From: CAYQDB01 sp964416195
GTDB taxonomy: Bacteria; Zixibacteria; MSB-5A5; GN15; FEB-12
DNA: 64,000 nucleotides
Assembly (NCBI GenBank): GCA_964416195.1
Contig: CAYQDB010000004.1
Location: 124,001 to 188,000 of the forward strand
Reading direction: 5' to 3'
Positions 1 to 8,689 of this stretch are shown piece after piece. How positions within the stretch are numbered: position 1 is the stretch's first letter; every line of letters starts with the position of its first letter. A program made the position numbers and the translations under genes. The notes below the pieces were generated by a model that did not search any database, was not told where the DNA came from, and saw nothing but the letters and a program-made list of their open reading frames with translations.

Positions 1-71
1 CCTTTTGTTTCGGTGATGGAACTGTCTCTCGCGGTGGATGTCGCAGTTCACCGTGAGAATCCTGTCGGGAT

Positions 72-911
72 TCACCAGCTCAGGTAGAACTTAGTTTTAT
101 CCTTAGCCTTAAGCCAGTTGTTGTCCTCTTTATCATGGAGAGCTTTTAGATTCTCATATTCAAGCTCAATGCCGATTCTCTTGCACACCTTTAGCAGGTC
201 AGCTCTGATCTTCCTGCCCTGGCCAATATTGGCAACAGGGGCAAGGTATGCCTTCTTTAGAACGCTGAAGTACTTGGCTTCAGGCACCCTACCGGTCTCC
301 ATGTGGTAGAACAGCCATTTTGACAGGTATGGCTGAAACTCCTTGTTCCTGGCGTATATCCAGAGAATCACACTCTGTGCCGCTCGGATCAGGGAATCAG
401 CGAGATTGATTGCACTTCCTCGCATTTCCCACAATTGGAAATTATAGTTCAGGTGCTCATCAACATTTTCACGATAGGCCGACAAAAGTTTCTTTTGCTC
501 CCAATCCGGGAAGACAAGTTTTTCTTTCAGCAGGTTTGCAATTCTGTCGTCAGTGTCAAAAAGCAGTTGTGAATTCTCCCGGTCCCACCTCATCACCTGT
601 GACCAATACTTTGAAGGCGACTTCTGGTTGAGAGCTTTTTGATATGATTCAACAGGCGTGTCCAAATCAATCTCTTTGTATCTTAACCAACCGACGGCAA
701 TATACTTGTCTATCTCTCTGACCTTGCTGTGATCGGTATAGACTATCAGGTCAAGGTCGGAGAAATCATCACAGTAGCCACGGCCGATCCCTCCTGTTGC
801 CAGAATCCCGACCACGCCATCAATTTGAGAGATCTTCCCGGCTATGATCCTGGCGGCAGAGAGGAACTCGTCATACCTGTTGACACCTTTATAAGTTGCT
901 TGTCTTTTCAT
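72..911 (-). CDS. Nucleotidyltransferase-fold protein
   Basis: A 279-residue protein of the polymerase-beta-like nucleotidyltransferase superfamily. The signature is at residues 40-58: a GG-x-GRG turn followed by SDLDL, giving the Asp52/Asp54 pair that normally binds metal and nucleotide. The C-terminal two thirds looks alpha-helical and resembles the substrate-recognition half of small-molecule or DUF4037-type nucleotidyltransferases. There is no signal peptide, so it should be cytoplasmic. The substrate (an antibiotic, a tRNA or another small molecule) cannot be told from the sequence. It starts at an ATG with no clear ribosome-binding site and lies 149 bp after the HemW-like gene on the same strand. 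The superfamily call is firm; the function is unknown. Confidence 0.75.
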   Translation of the reverse strand: MKRQATYKGVNRYDEFLSAARIIAGKISQIDGVVGILATGGIGRGYCDDFSDLDLIVYTDHSKVREIDKYIAVGWLRYKEIDLDTPVESYQKALNQKSPSKYWSQVMRWDRENSQLLFDTDDRIANLLKEKLVFPDWEQKKLLSAYRENVDEHLNYNFQLWEMRGSAINLADSLIRAAQSVILWIYARNKEFQPYLSKWLFYHMETGRVPEAKYFSVLKKAYLAPVANIGQGRKIRADLLKVCKRIGIELEYENLKALHDKEDNNWLKAKDKTKFYLSW

Positions 912-1060
912 AAGTAAAACCCAATCCCATCGCTATAAAGACTTCACCTGGAGTTTCTTTCGTGACAACACTACCTTGGAGAAGGTCTGGTGTCAATATG
1001 TAATTGAGAATTGAACTGTCCGCATGCCCAGTCAGGATATGCTTGCCGCAAAGCTTCTTA

Positions 1061-1987
1061 TCACTCTACCAACCGGCGCGTGTTCTCATCGACAACGCGG
1101 GGCAGCTTTCCACCTTTCAGCCTTTCAACGTAAGCAGAAAAACTGGATGTGTTTATAGAACGTTTTCCATTCATTAAGGAATGAGCCGAGGGTCCCAGGC
1201 CGAGGTAATCTCTACCCTCCCAGTATCCGAGGTTGTAACGGCACTCGCAACCGGGCCTGGCAAACGACGAGATCTCGTAACGCCTGTAGCCGACCTCAGC
1301 CAACTGCTCACACCCTCCCCGGTACATGGCCATTGCTAATTCCGGGCTGGGCATTTTGGCCAGACCGTCTGCCATCTCCACCGCCAGTTTTGTTCCTGCT
1401 TCAACTGTTAACCGATAGAACGAAATGTGAGGCGGCTCCAAATCGAGAAGCTGATCCAGGTCGGCCGAAAGCATCCTGCTGGTCTGTCGGGGAAACCCGA
1501 AGACCAGATCGACGCTGAAGTTCGTGTAGCCGAGGGCATTGGCCCAGTAGATGGCCCGGTGGCTGTGGTGGGGACTATTGTTGCGGTTAAGCATCCTCAA
1601 CAGACGACTGTTGAACGACCCGATACGAAAAACAGGGCGGTTCACGCCCAATTGACGAAAGATCGTAAGATTCCCAAGTGTCGCGGACTCAGGGCTAAAC
1701 GTGACCGTAAATTCGATATTTTTCGGAACATGAAAGTGTCGCCTGAGGTATTGCAGCCAGTTGGAAAAAAGATCGAGATTCGTAAGCAATGGTGTTCCTC
1801 CGCCGATGAAAATGGATGATATTTCCCTATCATGCGGCGCGTTGCCGGTAGCAGCCAGGCTGGTCTCTATTGTGAGAGCCTTGTAGTATAGCTCTTCCCG
1901 ATCGCTGTCGTAGGGCTTGCTGTAAAGGCCGCAGTACGCTTCCGCGGAGTGACAGAAGGGGAAATGAATGTAGAGTCCGAACGGCAT
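1061..1987 (-). CDS. HemW/HemN-like radical SAM protein, degenerate and C-terminally short
   Basis: A 308-residue relative of HemW (coproporphyrinogen III oxidase-like haem chaperone). Family landmarks are present: LYIHFPFC at the N terminus, IGGGTP, VDLVFGFP, YEISSFARPG and YLGLGPSAHS. Two things are wrong. The radical SAM CxxxCxxC cluster reads C-HSA-E-AY-C, so the middle cysteine is Glu16 (codon GAA), which should prevent normal 4Fe-4S binding. The protein also stops after VVDENTRRLVE, about where the HemN C-terminal domain begins, some 60-80 residues before the usual end. The usual ARPGHEC is ARPGCEC. The start codon lies 3 bp after the lepB stop, so it is probably co-transcribed. It is either a decaying paralogue or a repurposed non-catalytic protein; a local sequence error is possible. 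Confidence 0.75.
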   Translation of the reverse strand: MPFGLYIHFPFCHSAEAYCGLYSKPYDSDREELYYKALTIETSLAATGNAPHDREISSIFIGGGTPLLTNLDLFSNWLQYLRRHFHVPKNIEFTVTFSPESATLGNLTIFRQLGVNRPVFRIGSFNSRLLRMLNRNNSPHHSHRAIYWANALGYTNFSVDLVFGFPRQTSRMLSADLDQLLDLEPPHISFYRLTVEAGTKLAVEMADGLAKMPSPELAMAMYRGGCEQLAEVGYRRYEISSFARPGCECRYNLGYWEGRDYLGLGPSAHSLMNGKRSINTSSFSAYVERLKGGKLPRVVDENTRRLVE

Positions 1988-1990
1988 GGA

Positions 1991-2716
1991 TTACAGGGGA
2001 GTACCAAGGCGACCCCAGCGGATGTGAGACGGGAAATTATACAACCCATATCCCACCCATTGAATCGCATTGATAACATATGGGAACTCCCACTTGGGAG
2101 CGTCAGGATCCGGCCTCCAGGACCAGTAAACGAATACCGCCTTGCCTTTGATATTTTCTTCGGGAAGAGGACCCCAGAAGCGGCTGTCGCGGCTGTCGTC
2201 ACGGTTGTCGCCCATCACGAATAGTTGTCCCTCGGGCACCTGGAAAGGGCCGAAATTATCCCGGTATGACAGGTCACCGGGAATAATTCTCTTGTCGGTA
2301 TGTTTCGACTGGGCTGGAATCGCAGCCACTTCTCCATCAACGTAGAGAATCTTGTCGGCAATCTGAACCTCCTGCCCGGGGAGAGCGACAACTCGCTTAA
2401 TGAAGTCTTTGCGGGGGTTGTTGGGGTACTTGAACACGGTGATATCACCGACCTGAGGAGAACCACCGTACTTGTAGGCCAGCTTGTTGACAAAGATGTA
2501 ATCCCCCGCCAACAGGCTATCCTCCATTGAAGCCGAATTGACCCGGTAGGCCGATACCACGAAAAAACGCAGAAGTCCGGCCGCCACCAAGGCAATAATA
2601 GCCGTTTCAAGATACTCGCGCCAGAGCGGCTTTCGCTCACGGTGGTGTCGGACCTTGCTGGCTTCCTTCTGAGCTTCAGCCCGCTGAATGTCCTGGATGA
2701 GAAAATCCTGATCCAT
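1991..2716 (-). CDS. lepB: Signal peptidase I
   Basis: A 241-residue type I signal peptidase that removes signal peptides from exported proteins at the outer face of the inner membrane. A cytoplasmic charged N terminus (1-34) is followed by one membrane segment (about 35-57). The catalytic serine is Ser63 in NSASMEDSL and the general-base lysine is Lys107 in DFIKRVVALPG. The later conserved box MGDNRDDSRDSR is present. The length is normal for a single-anchor enzyme. It starts at an ATG and is followed after 3 bp by the degenerate HemW-like gene. The many signal peptides and lipoproteins in this window are consistent with its role. Confidence 0.96.
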   Translation of the reverse strand: MDQDFLIQDIQRAEAQKEASKVRHHRERKPLWREYLETAIIALVAAGLLRFFVVSAYRVNSASMEDSLLAGDYIFVNKLAYKYGGSPQVGDITVFKYPNNPRKDFIKRVVALPGQEVQIADKILYVDGEVAAIPAQSKHTDKRIIPGDLSYRDNFGPFQVPEGQLFVMGDNRDDSRDSRFWGPLPEENIKGKAVFVYWSWRPDPDAPKWEFPYVINAIQWVGYGLYNFPSHIRWGRLGTPL

Positions 2717-2926
2717 ACTCTATAGGTTATCGGTTTGGCCTCGGTGTTTCTTTAGTCACCAGGGCTTCTATCGAACGATAAATATAAGCCCAGCTTGAAG
2801 ATAAGGCAATTGGAATGTGGTTACCAAAAGGCCGAAACCCATCATTCCGCTGCAACCCATGAAACTGTACAAGGGAACCTGCGTATCCTCTAATAGAGAA
2901 TAACCTCGGACACGAACAGGTAATCC

Positions 2927-2967
2927 GGGGTAAAACAGTTGCGAAAGAGAGGCTTTACCCCTTTTTT
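2927..2967 (+). terminator. Rho-independent terminator or attenuator hairpin
   Basis: A perfect 8-bp stem (GGGGTAAA at 2927-2934, TTTACCCC at 2954-2961) is followed at once by six T residues (2962-2967). The loop is about 19 nt. It lies in the otherwise empty 365-bp stretch between divergently transcribed lepB and the solenoid protein gene at 3082, and is oriented to stop plus-strand transcription just before that gene. It therefore looks like a leader attenuator or the terminator of a short RNA. No known riboswitch consensus was recognised upstream of it. Confidence 0.6.
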
Positions 2968-3081
2968 AGCGGGGACAACCTCCTAAGTTGCAAGGCCTTT
3001 AACAAGAGTGGTATTAAGGCAAGACTGGTGACCGATTATAACACTCAGATTAGTTGTGAGCTCCCCTGGGACGGTGCCGCT

Positions 3082-4992
3082 GTGACTCATTTTTGCCAAT
3101 GGTTCAAACGAGTGTCTGCCGCGGTGCCTGTCCTTCTGCTGGTAACGGTCCTGACTGTGCTGATCCTGGCTTTCCCGCTCCATTCAAAGGCTCAGTCGAC
3201 CATGCCTCCCAGCGAAGTCGTGGATGGCCAGCGTAAGAAAGTGGTTGTCACGCTCAGTAAAGATGAAGAGCGTCTGGTACAGGATTACCTTGATGTGCTC
3301 AAACAGCTGCAAGCCTTGACAAGTGACTACAGCCACTACTTCGCCAAAACACAAGTCAACCGGGCCAACGATTACCTCAAGGGCTTAGATCGCCTTATGG
3401 CCGAACTGAAAGATAGAACCTACCTCGAAGATATCAATCGTTTATCCGCGGATATTGGGAGGCTCCAGCAATCATTCCAAGCGGAAGAGGAAACCCTGAA
3501 GGAGACCAATGAGAGAGCCTTTCGACTTTCCTTGAGTTTTAGTGAAGAACTCGAGGCCGTGAATGTACTCCTCCAGCAGGACATTATCCTCCAGATCGAG
3601 AAGAGCCGAGAGTCGTTGGAGCGCATCAAGGCCTATCTGAAAGCTATTGAGTTCGATGAGATACCCAAAGGCCCTTATGAGCAGAGCCTTCTAATCATTA
3701 CTACAACTGACGATGGAGAAACAGTCAGGGTTGTTGCAGGTCCAACAGGTGAAGCGCCTATTGTTGCTTTTGATACGATCCCACCCGGAGTGTCAATCCC
3801 CGGACTACCCAAAATCACTACTACCCGCGACATAGAGTTGAGCCGCCGATCGGGTGGGTCAGGAATCGTCAGGGAGTTTGTAGATAGTATCCATGTTTCA
3901 TCAAGTTCACAGCCTATCTACATCAACAACCCCATTGGTGACTTGGAAGTAATCGGCTGGGATCGAGAAAAAGTAGTAGCTCAGGCAGAAATTGAGCTAT
4001 CGGCTGACTCACATTCAAAAGCCAGAAAAGAAGTGCAGCAGGTTAATTTACATGTTCTTTCAAAGGACGATGGAATCAACGTTGAGCTCATCATTCCCAG
4101 TCTTTCCGACCCGGAGACAAAAATCGTCAGCTGCGCTCTCAATGTTAAAGTTCCTAATCGCAATCCGATAGAATGCACCAATTCCTACGGTGATGTTGTG
4201 ATATGCAGGATACACAATGATGTAAAGCTAACAGCCAGCTACTCACAGGTAGAGATTGACGGCGTTGATGGACATACTGAAGTTACCAACAGCTACGGTG
4301 GCGTGGAACTGTCACGAATCACCGGACCGATTAAAGTGACCAACTCGTACAGCCCTATTGACATCTCGCGGTGTCACGGAGACATGGAGATAGTGAACTC
4401 CTTCTCGTCAATTGAACTCACCCACTCTGATGGTAACGTACTTATTCATAACAGCGGACGAGTTGATATTGTGCGACATTCCGGCACAATTGAGATAGAA
4501 AATAAGTATGGACTGGTTGAAGTGATGAAACTGGACGGCGACCTGACCATTAAGAACTCCTTTAACTCGCTGTCGATAGAGGACATATTCGGTTCTGCCG
4601 AAGTGAATAATGTCAACGGCAATATCGAAGCAAAAAACATTACCGGGGAGTTCTCGGCAAAGAGCAGCTTCGGCTCCATATACGGCGACTTGCTATACGG
4701 ACCGATTCACATAACCAGTCAGAACGGCAGCATTGATGTCACCCTTGCCGAGAAACTGGCCGGGCCATCCACGATAGATGCCTCTTCCGGAAGCGTTAAA
4801 GTATCTCTCTTTCCATATTCTGACCTGTTAGTCACAGCTATTGCGGTAGGTGGGGATATTCAGAGCTATTTTCCGGTGGATATTAACAGGACCGGCCTGA
4901 CAAAAAAAGCAGAGTTCGTACTGGGAAATGGGAAAACACCCCTAACCCTGTCCTCGACCAACGCCAGTATCGTCATAAGCGAGGCGCGCTGA
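3082..4992 (+). CDS. Exported protein with DUF4097-like beta-solenoid of 18-residue repeats
   Basis: A secreted or periplasmic protein of about 636 residues. The N terminus is a signal peptide (VPVLLLVTVLTVLILAF core, then SKAQS). Next comes a charged helical stretch likely to form a coiled coil, then a region that resembles the putative-adhesin family DUF4097. From about nt 4170 to 4740 there are ten units of almost exactly 18 residues with the pattern xVTNSYGxVELxxIxGx, which should build a right-handed beta-helix. GTG at 3082 gives a compact signal peptide; an upstream in-frame GTG at 3028 would add 18 polar residues, and neither has a strong ribosome-binding site. It stands alone between divergent and convergent neighbours. 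A surface or envelope-stress role would be a guess. Confidence 0.75.
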   Translation: MTHFCQWFKRVSAAVPVLLLVTVLTVLILAFPLHSKAQSTMPPSEVVDGQRKKVVVTLSKDEERLVQDYLDVLKQLQALTSDYSHYFAKTQVNRANDYLKGLDRLMAELKDRTYLEDINRLSADIGRLQQSFQAEEETLKETNERAFRLSLSFSEELEAVNVLLQQDIILQIEKSRESLERIKAYLKAIEFDEIPKGPYEQSLLIITTTDDGETVRVVAGPTGEAPIVAFDTIPPGVSIPGLPKITTTRDIELSRRSGGSGIVREFVDSIHVSSSSQPIYINNPIGDLEVIGWDREKVVAQAEIELSADSHSKARKEVQQVNLHVLSKDDGINVELIIPSLSDPETKIVSCALNVKVPNRNPIECTNSYGDVVICRIHNDVKLTASYSQVEIDGVDGHTEVTNSYGGVELSRITGPIKVTNSYSPIDISRCHGDMEIVNSFSSIELTHSDGNVLIHNSGRVDIVRHSGTIEIENKYGLVEVMKLDGDLTIKNSFNSLSIEDIFGSAEVNNVNGNIEAKNITGEFSAKSSFGSIYGDLLYGPIHITSQNGSIDVTLAEKLAGPSTIDASSGSVKVSLFPYSDLLVTAIAVGGDIQSYFPVDINRTGLTKKAEFVLGNGKTPLTLSSTNASIVISEAR

Positions 4993-5017
4993 CGATAACC
5001 TCGTAGTCAAATTAGAA

Positions 5018-5086
5018 GCAGGGCAGTCCGCCTTCGCTGGATGACTTCTGCCTGTGTAAGGCAGGTCTTTAAGAGACCTGCCCTGC
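5018..5086. repeat. Dispersed palindromic repeat, family A copy 1
   Basis: An imperfect palindrome beginning GCAGGGCAGTCCGCC and ending AGACCTGCCCTGC, with a central GGCAGG stretch. Related copies occur at 39078-39146, 56437-56497 and, split, at 10716-10959. It lies between the convergent solenoid and HDOD genes. Confidence 0.75.
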
Positions 5087-5148
5087 AAGATAACCCTACT
5101 GTATCAAACTTAGAGGAAGATGTTGAAGGGATTAAGTGTTATTTAAGA

Positions 5149-6456
5149 TCACGGGGTGGCAGGAGACTTGCGTTCAATGTCGGCCAGTTTCTTCTTAAGT
5201 CTCTTTTCTATGTCAATAATATGGGTGTCGTCGTGGTAGACGGCAGTCTTGAAAGCAGTCAGCCTGGTCAGCTCTTCCAAGACGGCCTGGATAGTGCTCA
5301 CGCCGTTTATGATTACCTGCATCGCCTTCGCCACAGAGCCATCCCGATCGATTATAGTACCTTCTCGCAAGGCTACCTCTACGAGCTGAGCTCGTCCGAG
5401 GATTGCACCAACAGCATTGTTAATGTAATGGTTGAAGGTTGCTGTAATCGTCTTGAGTGTATTGAGAGCCGCCTTGTCCAGCTGGGCCAGAGCAAGGTGG
5501 CTCTGCATCTGGCGGTTTTCTCGCAACAGGCCCTCAACTGTCCCATACTGCCGATAGAGCATCCGGTTGGCCTCAATGAGAAGATCAGCCTGCGATCCTA
5601 TATCAATTTCGAGGAACTGCGCCAGCTCCAGCGTCTGGTCGAGATGTTTTTCCTCTATCTCCCCTATAAGCTCCGGCGGCAGTTGCAGGTTACCTGTTAG
5701 TCTCTCTTTTCTCTCGAACGTAGGTGTGAATACCGCACAATCCGGAAACACGACAAAGCGCGAAATCATGTCGGCCAGGGCGACCATTTGAGGTAAACGA
5801 AGTTCCCCGTCCGTAGTCCCTGTGGCAAACTCGTCATGATGCTGCCCCACAGCTTCACATATAGTGACCGGCAAGTTCCAATGTTCAAGAAGGAACTGTC
5901 CTACACGGGCGTGGTTGGTTCCCCATGTGTCCTCTTCAAGTTTATGTATTTCCTCACCCAACTTAGCCTGCGCGCAGATTCGGCTGGACTCCTTGGGAAA
6001 AGATTCCTCCAGAATTAGCAGCCCAATATCGTGTAATAGACCCGAGACAAAGGCCTCTTCGGACGAGGCATATCCGGCGGCCCCGGCAATCATCCTGGCT
6101 CCCACTGCCACCTCAAGGGAATGCCTCCAGAATCGGGTGAGGTCTATCGATGACTGCCATTTACCGGTCATATCATATATGGAAGTTGACAGAGCAACTG
6201 CGGTAACTGCCCGCATCCCCAGAGCTACCACTGCCTGTCTTACCGACGTTATCTTTCTGCCGGCGCCGTAGAAGGGGGAGTTAACCACCCTCAGTATCTT
6301 GACGGTCAGGGCAGGGTCACGTCGCAATACCTCAGCCAGGTCATGTGCCGAAGAGTTATCGTCTTTGGTTACTCGCAACACTTCCGCCAACGTCTGTGGT
6401 ATTGACGACAGCTCTTTGTGTTCCTCTATGATCTTTTGAAACAGATCGGTACTCAT
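5149..6456 (-). CDS. HDOD-domain signalling protein with C-terminal histidine-kinase-like H-box
   Basis: A 435-residue cytoplasmic protein. An HDOD domain fills roughly residues 15-210 (SIPQTLAEVL, DPALTVKILRVVNSPFYG, SGLLHDIGLLILEE) and keeps an HD pair. A helical linker leads to residues 340-400 (counted from the upstream TTG), which read FNHYINNAVGAILGRAQLVE. This closely resembles the dimerisation/phosphoacceptor H-box of sensor kinases (HEINNPLxAILG). No ATP-binding kinase domain follows and the protein ends about 35 residues later. The ATG at 6456 is preferred over a TTG at 6465. HDOD proteins act in signalling, often in motility and type IV pilus control, and pilin genes lie 5 kb away; a link to them is inference. 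Confidence 0.85.
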   Translation of the reverse strand: MSTDLFQKIIEEHKELSSIPQTLAEVLRVTKDDNSSAHDLAEVLRRDPALTVKILRVVNSPFYGAGRKITSVRQAVVALGMRAVTAVALSTSIYDMTGKWQSSIDLTRFWRHSLEVAVGARMIAGAAGYASSEEAFVSGLLHDIGLLILEESFPKESSRICAQAKLGEEIHKLEEDTWGTNHARVGQFLLEHWNLPVTICEAVGQHHDEFATGTTDGELRLPQMVALADMISRFVVFPDCAVFTPTFERKERLTGNLQLPPELIGEIEEKHLDQTLELAQFLEIDIGSQADLLIEANRMLYRQYGTVEGLLRENRQMQSHLALAQLDKAALNTLKTITATFNHYINNAVGAILGRAQLVEVALREGTIIDRDGSVAKAMQVIINGVSTIQAVLEELTRLTAFKTAVYHDDTHIIDIEKRLKKKLADIERKSPATP

Positions 6457-6537
6457 TTGGTGCAACCTATTAGTTGTTTATCGACCAAAGGAGACCGGGA
6501 ATTTAGAATTCTTAAGGGGAAAACTCCAATGAGGCCG

Positions 6538-7758
6538 TCAACGGCTCAGTTTGGACTGCAAACGAGCCAATCTCTTCTGCAGAAGCTGCCGCCGTCCGCG
6601 ACTGAGAGGAGCAATGCTATCTGCTTTCCGGGCATAGTAATACGCTCGCTCAGGGTCCTTGACCTTATGTTCATGGTACTTAGCCAGTTCCACGTTGGCC
6701 CAGAACGCTTCTTTCGATGAGGTAGAAGACAGCTTTTCCCAGAGCACAACCGCCTTTTCATAAGCGCTGGCTCTTTTGAACGCTTGCGCGTGAAACAGGA
6801 GGATATCCTCAGCCGGGGGCTTGTTTTCCAGAGTATCGATGCGATCGTACAAGTCGATAACGCGCTCATTCTCTTTGCGCTGACCATATACCCGCGATAA
6901 GGAATACAGGTCATCAACCGCCTGCAGAGTCTTCCCCCTGGTTTGAAAAGCGCGAGCGATGTAATCTGCAAGGAAGTAGAGGGAGACAATGTCCAAGCGG
7001 TTATGCTCCAACACCGCGCTCATCGAATCCAGGTTGTCCTCGCTCAGCCACTCGAAATACACAGAGGGGATCAGATACCCGGGGATATCGTCACCCCGCC
7101 GGAAGCCAAACAGTTCCTGTTCGACATTGATAAGGCGGCAGTCACCAAGCCGTCTTCGGAACAGACGCCGAACGGGATGGAGAAGGTCTATGTGGCGGTC
7201 CATATCAAGTTCCCGCGCCACGCGGTTGATAATCATGCGATCGCGCAGCAGAGGCAGGTCAAAAGCGACGCCGTTGTAGCTGACAATAGTCCTGCGCTGG
7301 CCAAACTCCGCCAACAGCGCCTCCAGCATAGCCGCCTCGTCCGGGTAATCGGGGATAAAATACTGACGCACCTCAAATCCGTCTTTAACGACTGAGCCGC
7401 AACCAACCAGAAAGGCCACCGTCCCAGCTCCGCCCAGACCGGTTGTTTCCGTATCAATAAACAGCAGTGAGGACAACTGAACTGAACCGGGTTCATTACC
7501 CCTGGTGAAAGCTGAAACAGGAAAGGTGTCAGCGCCAGACATATCCCCAAGCGTCAGATTGCCGTAGGCGTAACAGGAGGCATACCGCTTCTTTACCAGG
7601 CAGAAGGAACCGGCAGAATTGGAAACGATCCTCCCTCCAAGCGCCCTGGCCAGTTGCTGATAGCGAGCCGGCGCGCGTTGCACAGCAGGCTCGTGCCTAT
7701 CACCGAGGATTGCACCCTGAAAGCAATTGAGCTTGCTGCGAAGACTGTTACCGGGCAT
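6538..7758 (-). CDS. Ribonuclease H-like DEDD exonuclease (YprB type) with TPR-like tail
   Basis: A 406-residue protein. The middle is an RNase H-like 3'-5' exonuclease fold with DEDD acidic motifs: FIDTETTGLGG, the SYNGVAFDLPLL box and EHNRLDIVSL. The spacing fits the YprB/RNase_H_2 family, which in other bacteria follows helicases in repair or processing roles. The C-terminal 100 residues are alpha-helical and TPR-like (repeated FKRASAYEKAVVLWEKL-type helices). There is no signal peptide. It is the last gene of an operon; its ATG lies inside the end of the HEAT-repeat gene (11-bp overlap), implying translational coupling to exported proteins, which is an odd partnership. Confidence 0.8.
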   Translation of the reverse strand: MPGNSLRSKLNCFQGAILGDRHEPAVQRAPARYQQLARALGGRIVSNSAGSFCLVKKRYASCYAYGNLTLGDMSGADTFPVSAFTRGNEPGSVQLSSLLFIDTETTGLGGAGTVAFLVGCGSVVKDGFEVRQYFIPDYPDEAAMLEALLAEFGQRRTIVSYNGVAFDLPLLRDRMIINRVARELDMDRHIDLLHPVRRLFRRRLGDCRLINVEQELFGFRRGDDIPGYLIPSVYFEWLSEDNLDSMSAVLEHNRLDIVSLYFLADYIARAFQTRGKTLQAVDDLYSLSRVYGQRKENERVIDLYDRIDTLENKPPAEDILLFHAQAFKRASAYEKAVVLWEKLSSTSSKEAFWANVELAKYHEHKVKDPERAYYYARKADSIAPLSRGRRQLLQKRLARLQSKLSR

Positions 7759-8689
7759 TTTGCGCAGAGTAGAGAGCTGACTCTATTTTCAGCCGGTTTA
7801 GCCGGTCGGCCTCGCGGTCTATCAACGATTGGTGGTAACCGCAGTTGTCTTGCGGATCGGCTTTGATAATCGCCACTTCAGCATGTGCGCGCCGGTCGGC
7901 GTCGGGTGATTTCGTCTGGGCCATCAGTAGTTCAATAGCTTCATCGGTGCCGAACTCGCCGAGGACGTAACAACCAAGGTCACCGACAAAGTCATTTTCC
8001 GATTCCATTGAATCGGCCAGAACCGCAAGCGCTTTGGTCGTACCCATTTTGAGCAGGGCTTCCACTGCCGCCAGGCGGGCGCCGTAGAATTCATCCCCCA
8101 GGGCGTGGACCAGTTGTTCAAGGGAACGTTCAATGGTCAATTTCCCGCACGAAACAACAGCCGCCTTTCTCACTTGGCCAATAAGATCGCTCAGAGCAAT
8201 AACTGACGCCTCATCAGCCCGCCGGTCACCGATTTTGCCCAGCGCACCAACCGTCTGCTCTCGGACCTGCCAGTGCGAGTGACCAGCTACACCTATTAAG
8301 GGTTCGACGGCTGCAGTATCTCCAATATCCCCCAGCGCCCAGCAAACTCTCTGGACCACCAAGCCATCGGGACGCCTCAAGGCCGTGATAAGATAAGGTA
8401 CCGCGGGCGAACCGATTTTCTTTAGTATATTGATGATGGTCAAGCGTTCACGGGCCGACTTGGTGGTAAATTTGTCCACCAGAATCGGCACTGCATCGGC
8501 TCCGATCGCCGCAATAGAATCCTTGGCCGGCTCCACCATGTCGCGATATTTCACCTCTCCAGAGGAGGCGATAACAAACAACGAATCAACCTTGCGCTTC
8601 AGCTCCGTGTCGGCGGCAGCGTAGCTGTACTTACTTACGAACAATAGCAGACAACAGATAGCTGCCGGAATCACATATTTCCGTTTCAT
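7748..8689 (-). CDS. Exported HEAT-repeat protein
   Basis: A 313-residue protein with an N-terminal signal peptide (MKRKYVIPAAICCLLLFVSKYSYAA). At least six HEAT/PBS-lyase-type helical repeats follow, for example AVPYLITALRRPDGLVVQRVCWALGDIGD and the following VEPLIG and HWQVREQTVGALGKIGD units. These repeats form a curved scaffold for protein-protein contacts. It overlaps the upstream repeat-protein gene by 4 bp (ATGA) and the downstream exonuclease gene by 11 bp, so all three are probably one operon. The partner is unknown; the adjacent repeat protein is the obvious candidate. Confidence 0.8.
   Translation of the reverse strand: MKRKYVIPAAICCLLLFVSKYSYAAADTELKRKVDSLFVIASSGEVKYRDMVEPAKDSIAAIGADAVPILVDKFTTKSARERLTIINILKKIGSPAVPYLITALRRPDGLVVQRVCWALGDIGDTAAVEPLIGVAGHSHWQVREQTVGALGKIGDRRADEASVIALSDLIGQVRKAAVVSCGKLTIERSLEQLVHALGDEFYGARLAAVEALLKMGTTKALAVLADSMESENDFVGDLGCYVLGEFGTDEAIELLMAQTKSPDADRRAHAEVAIIKADPQDNCGYHQSLIDREADRLNRLKIESALYSAQNAR

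Noticed and set aside
2880..2967. A cyclic-di-GMP or similar riboswitch before the solenoid gene
   Set aside because: CGAAAGAGAGGC resembles part of a known aptamer but the conserved tetraloop, receptor and second stem could not be found.
5041..5700. A 219-residue plus-strand open frame
   Set aside because: It begins inside the family A repeat and is antisense to the HDOD gene, whose protein has clear domains.
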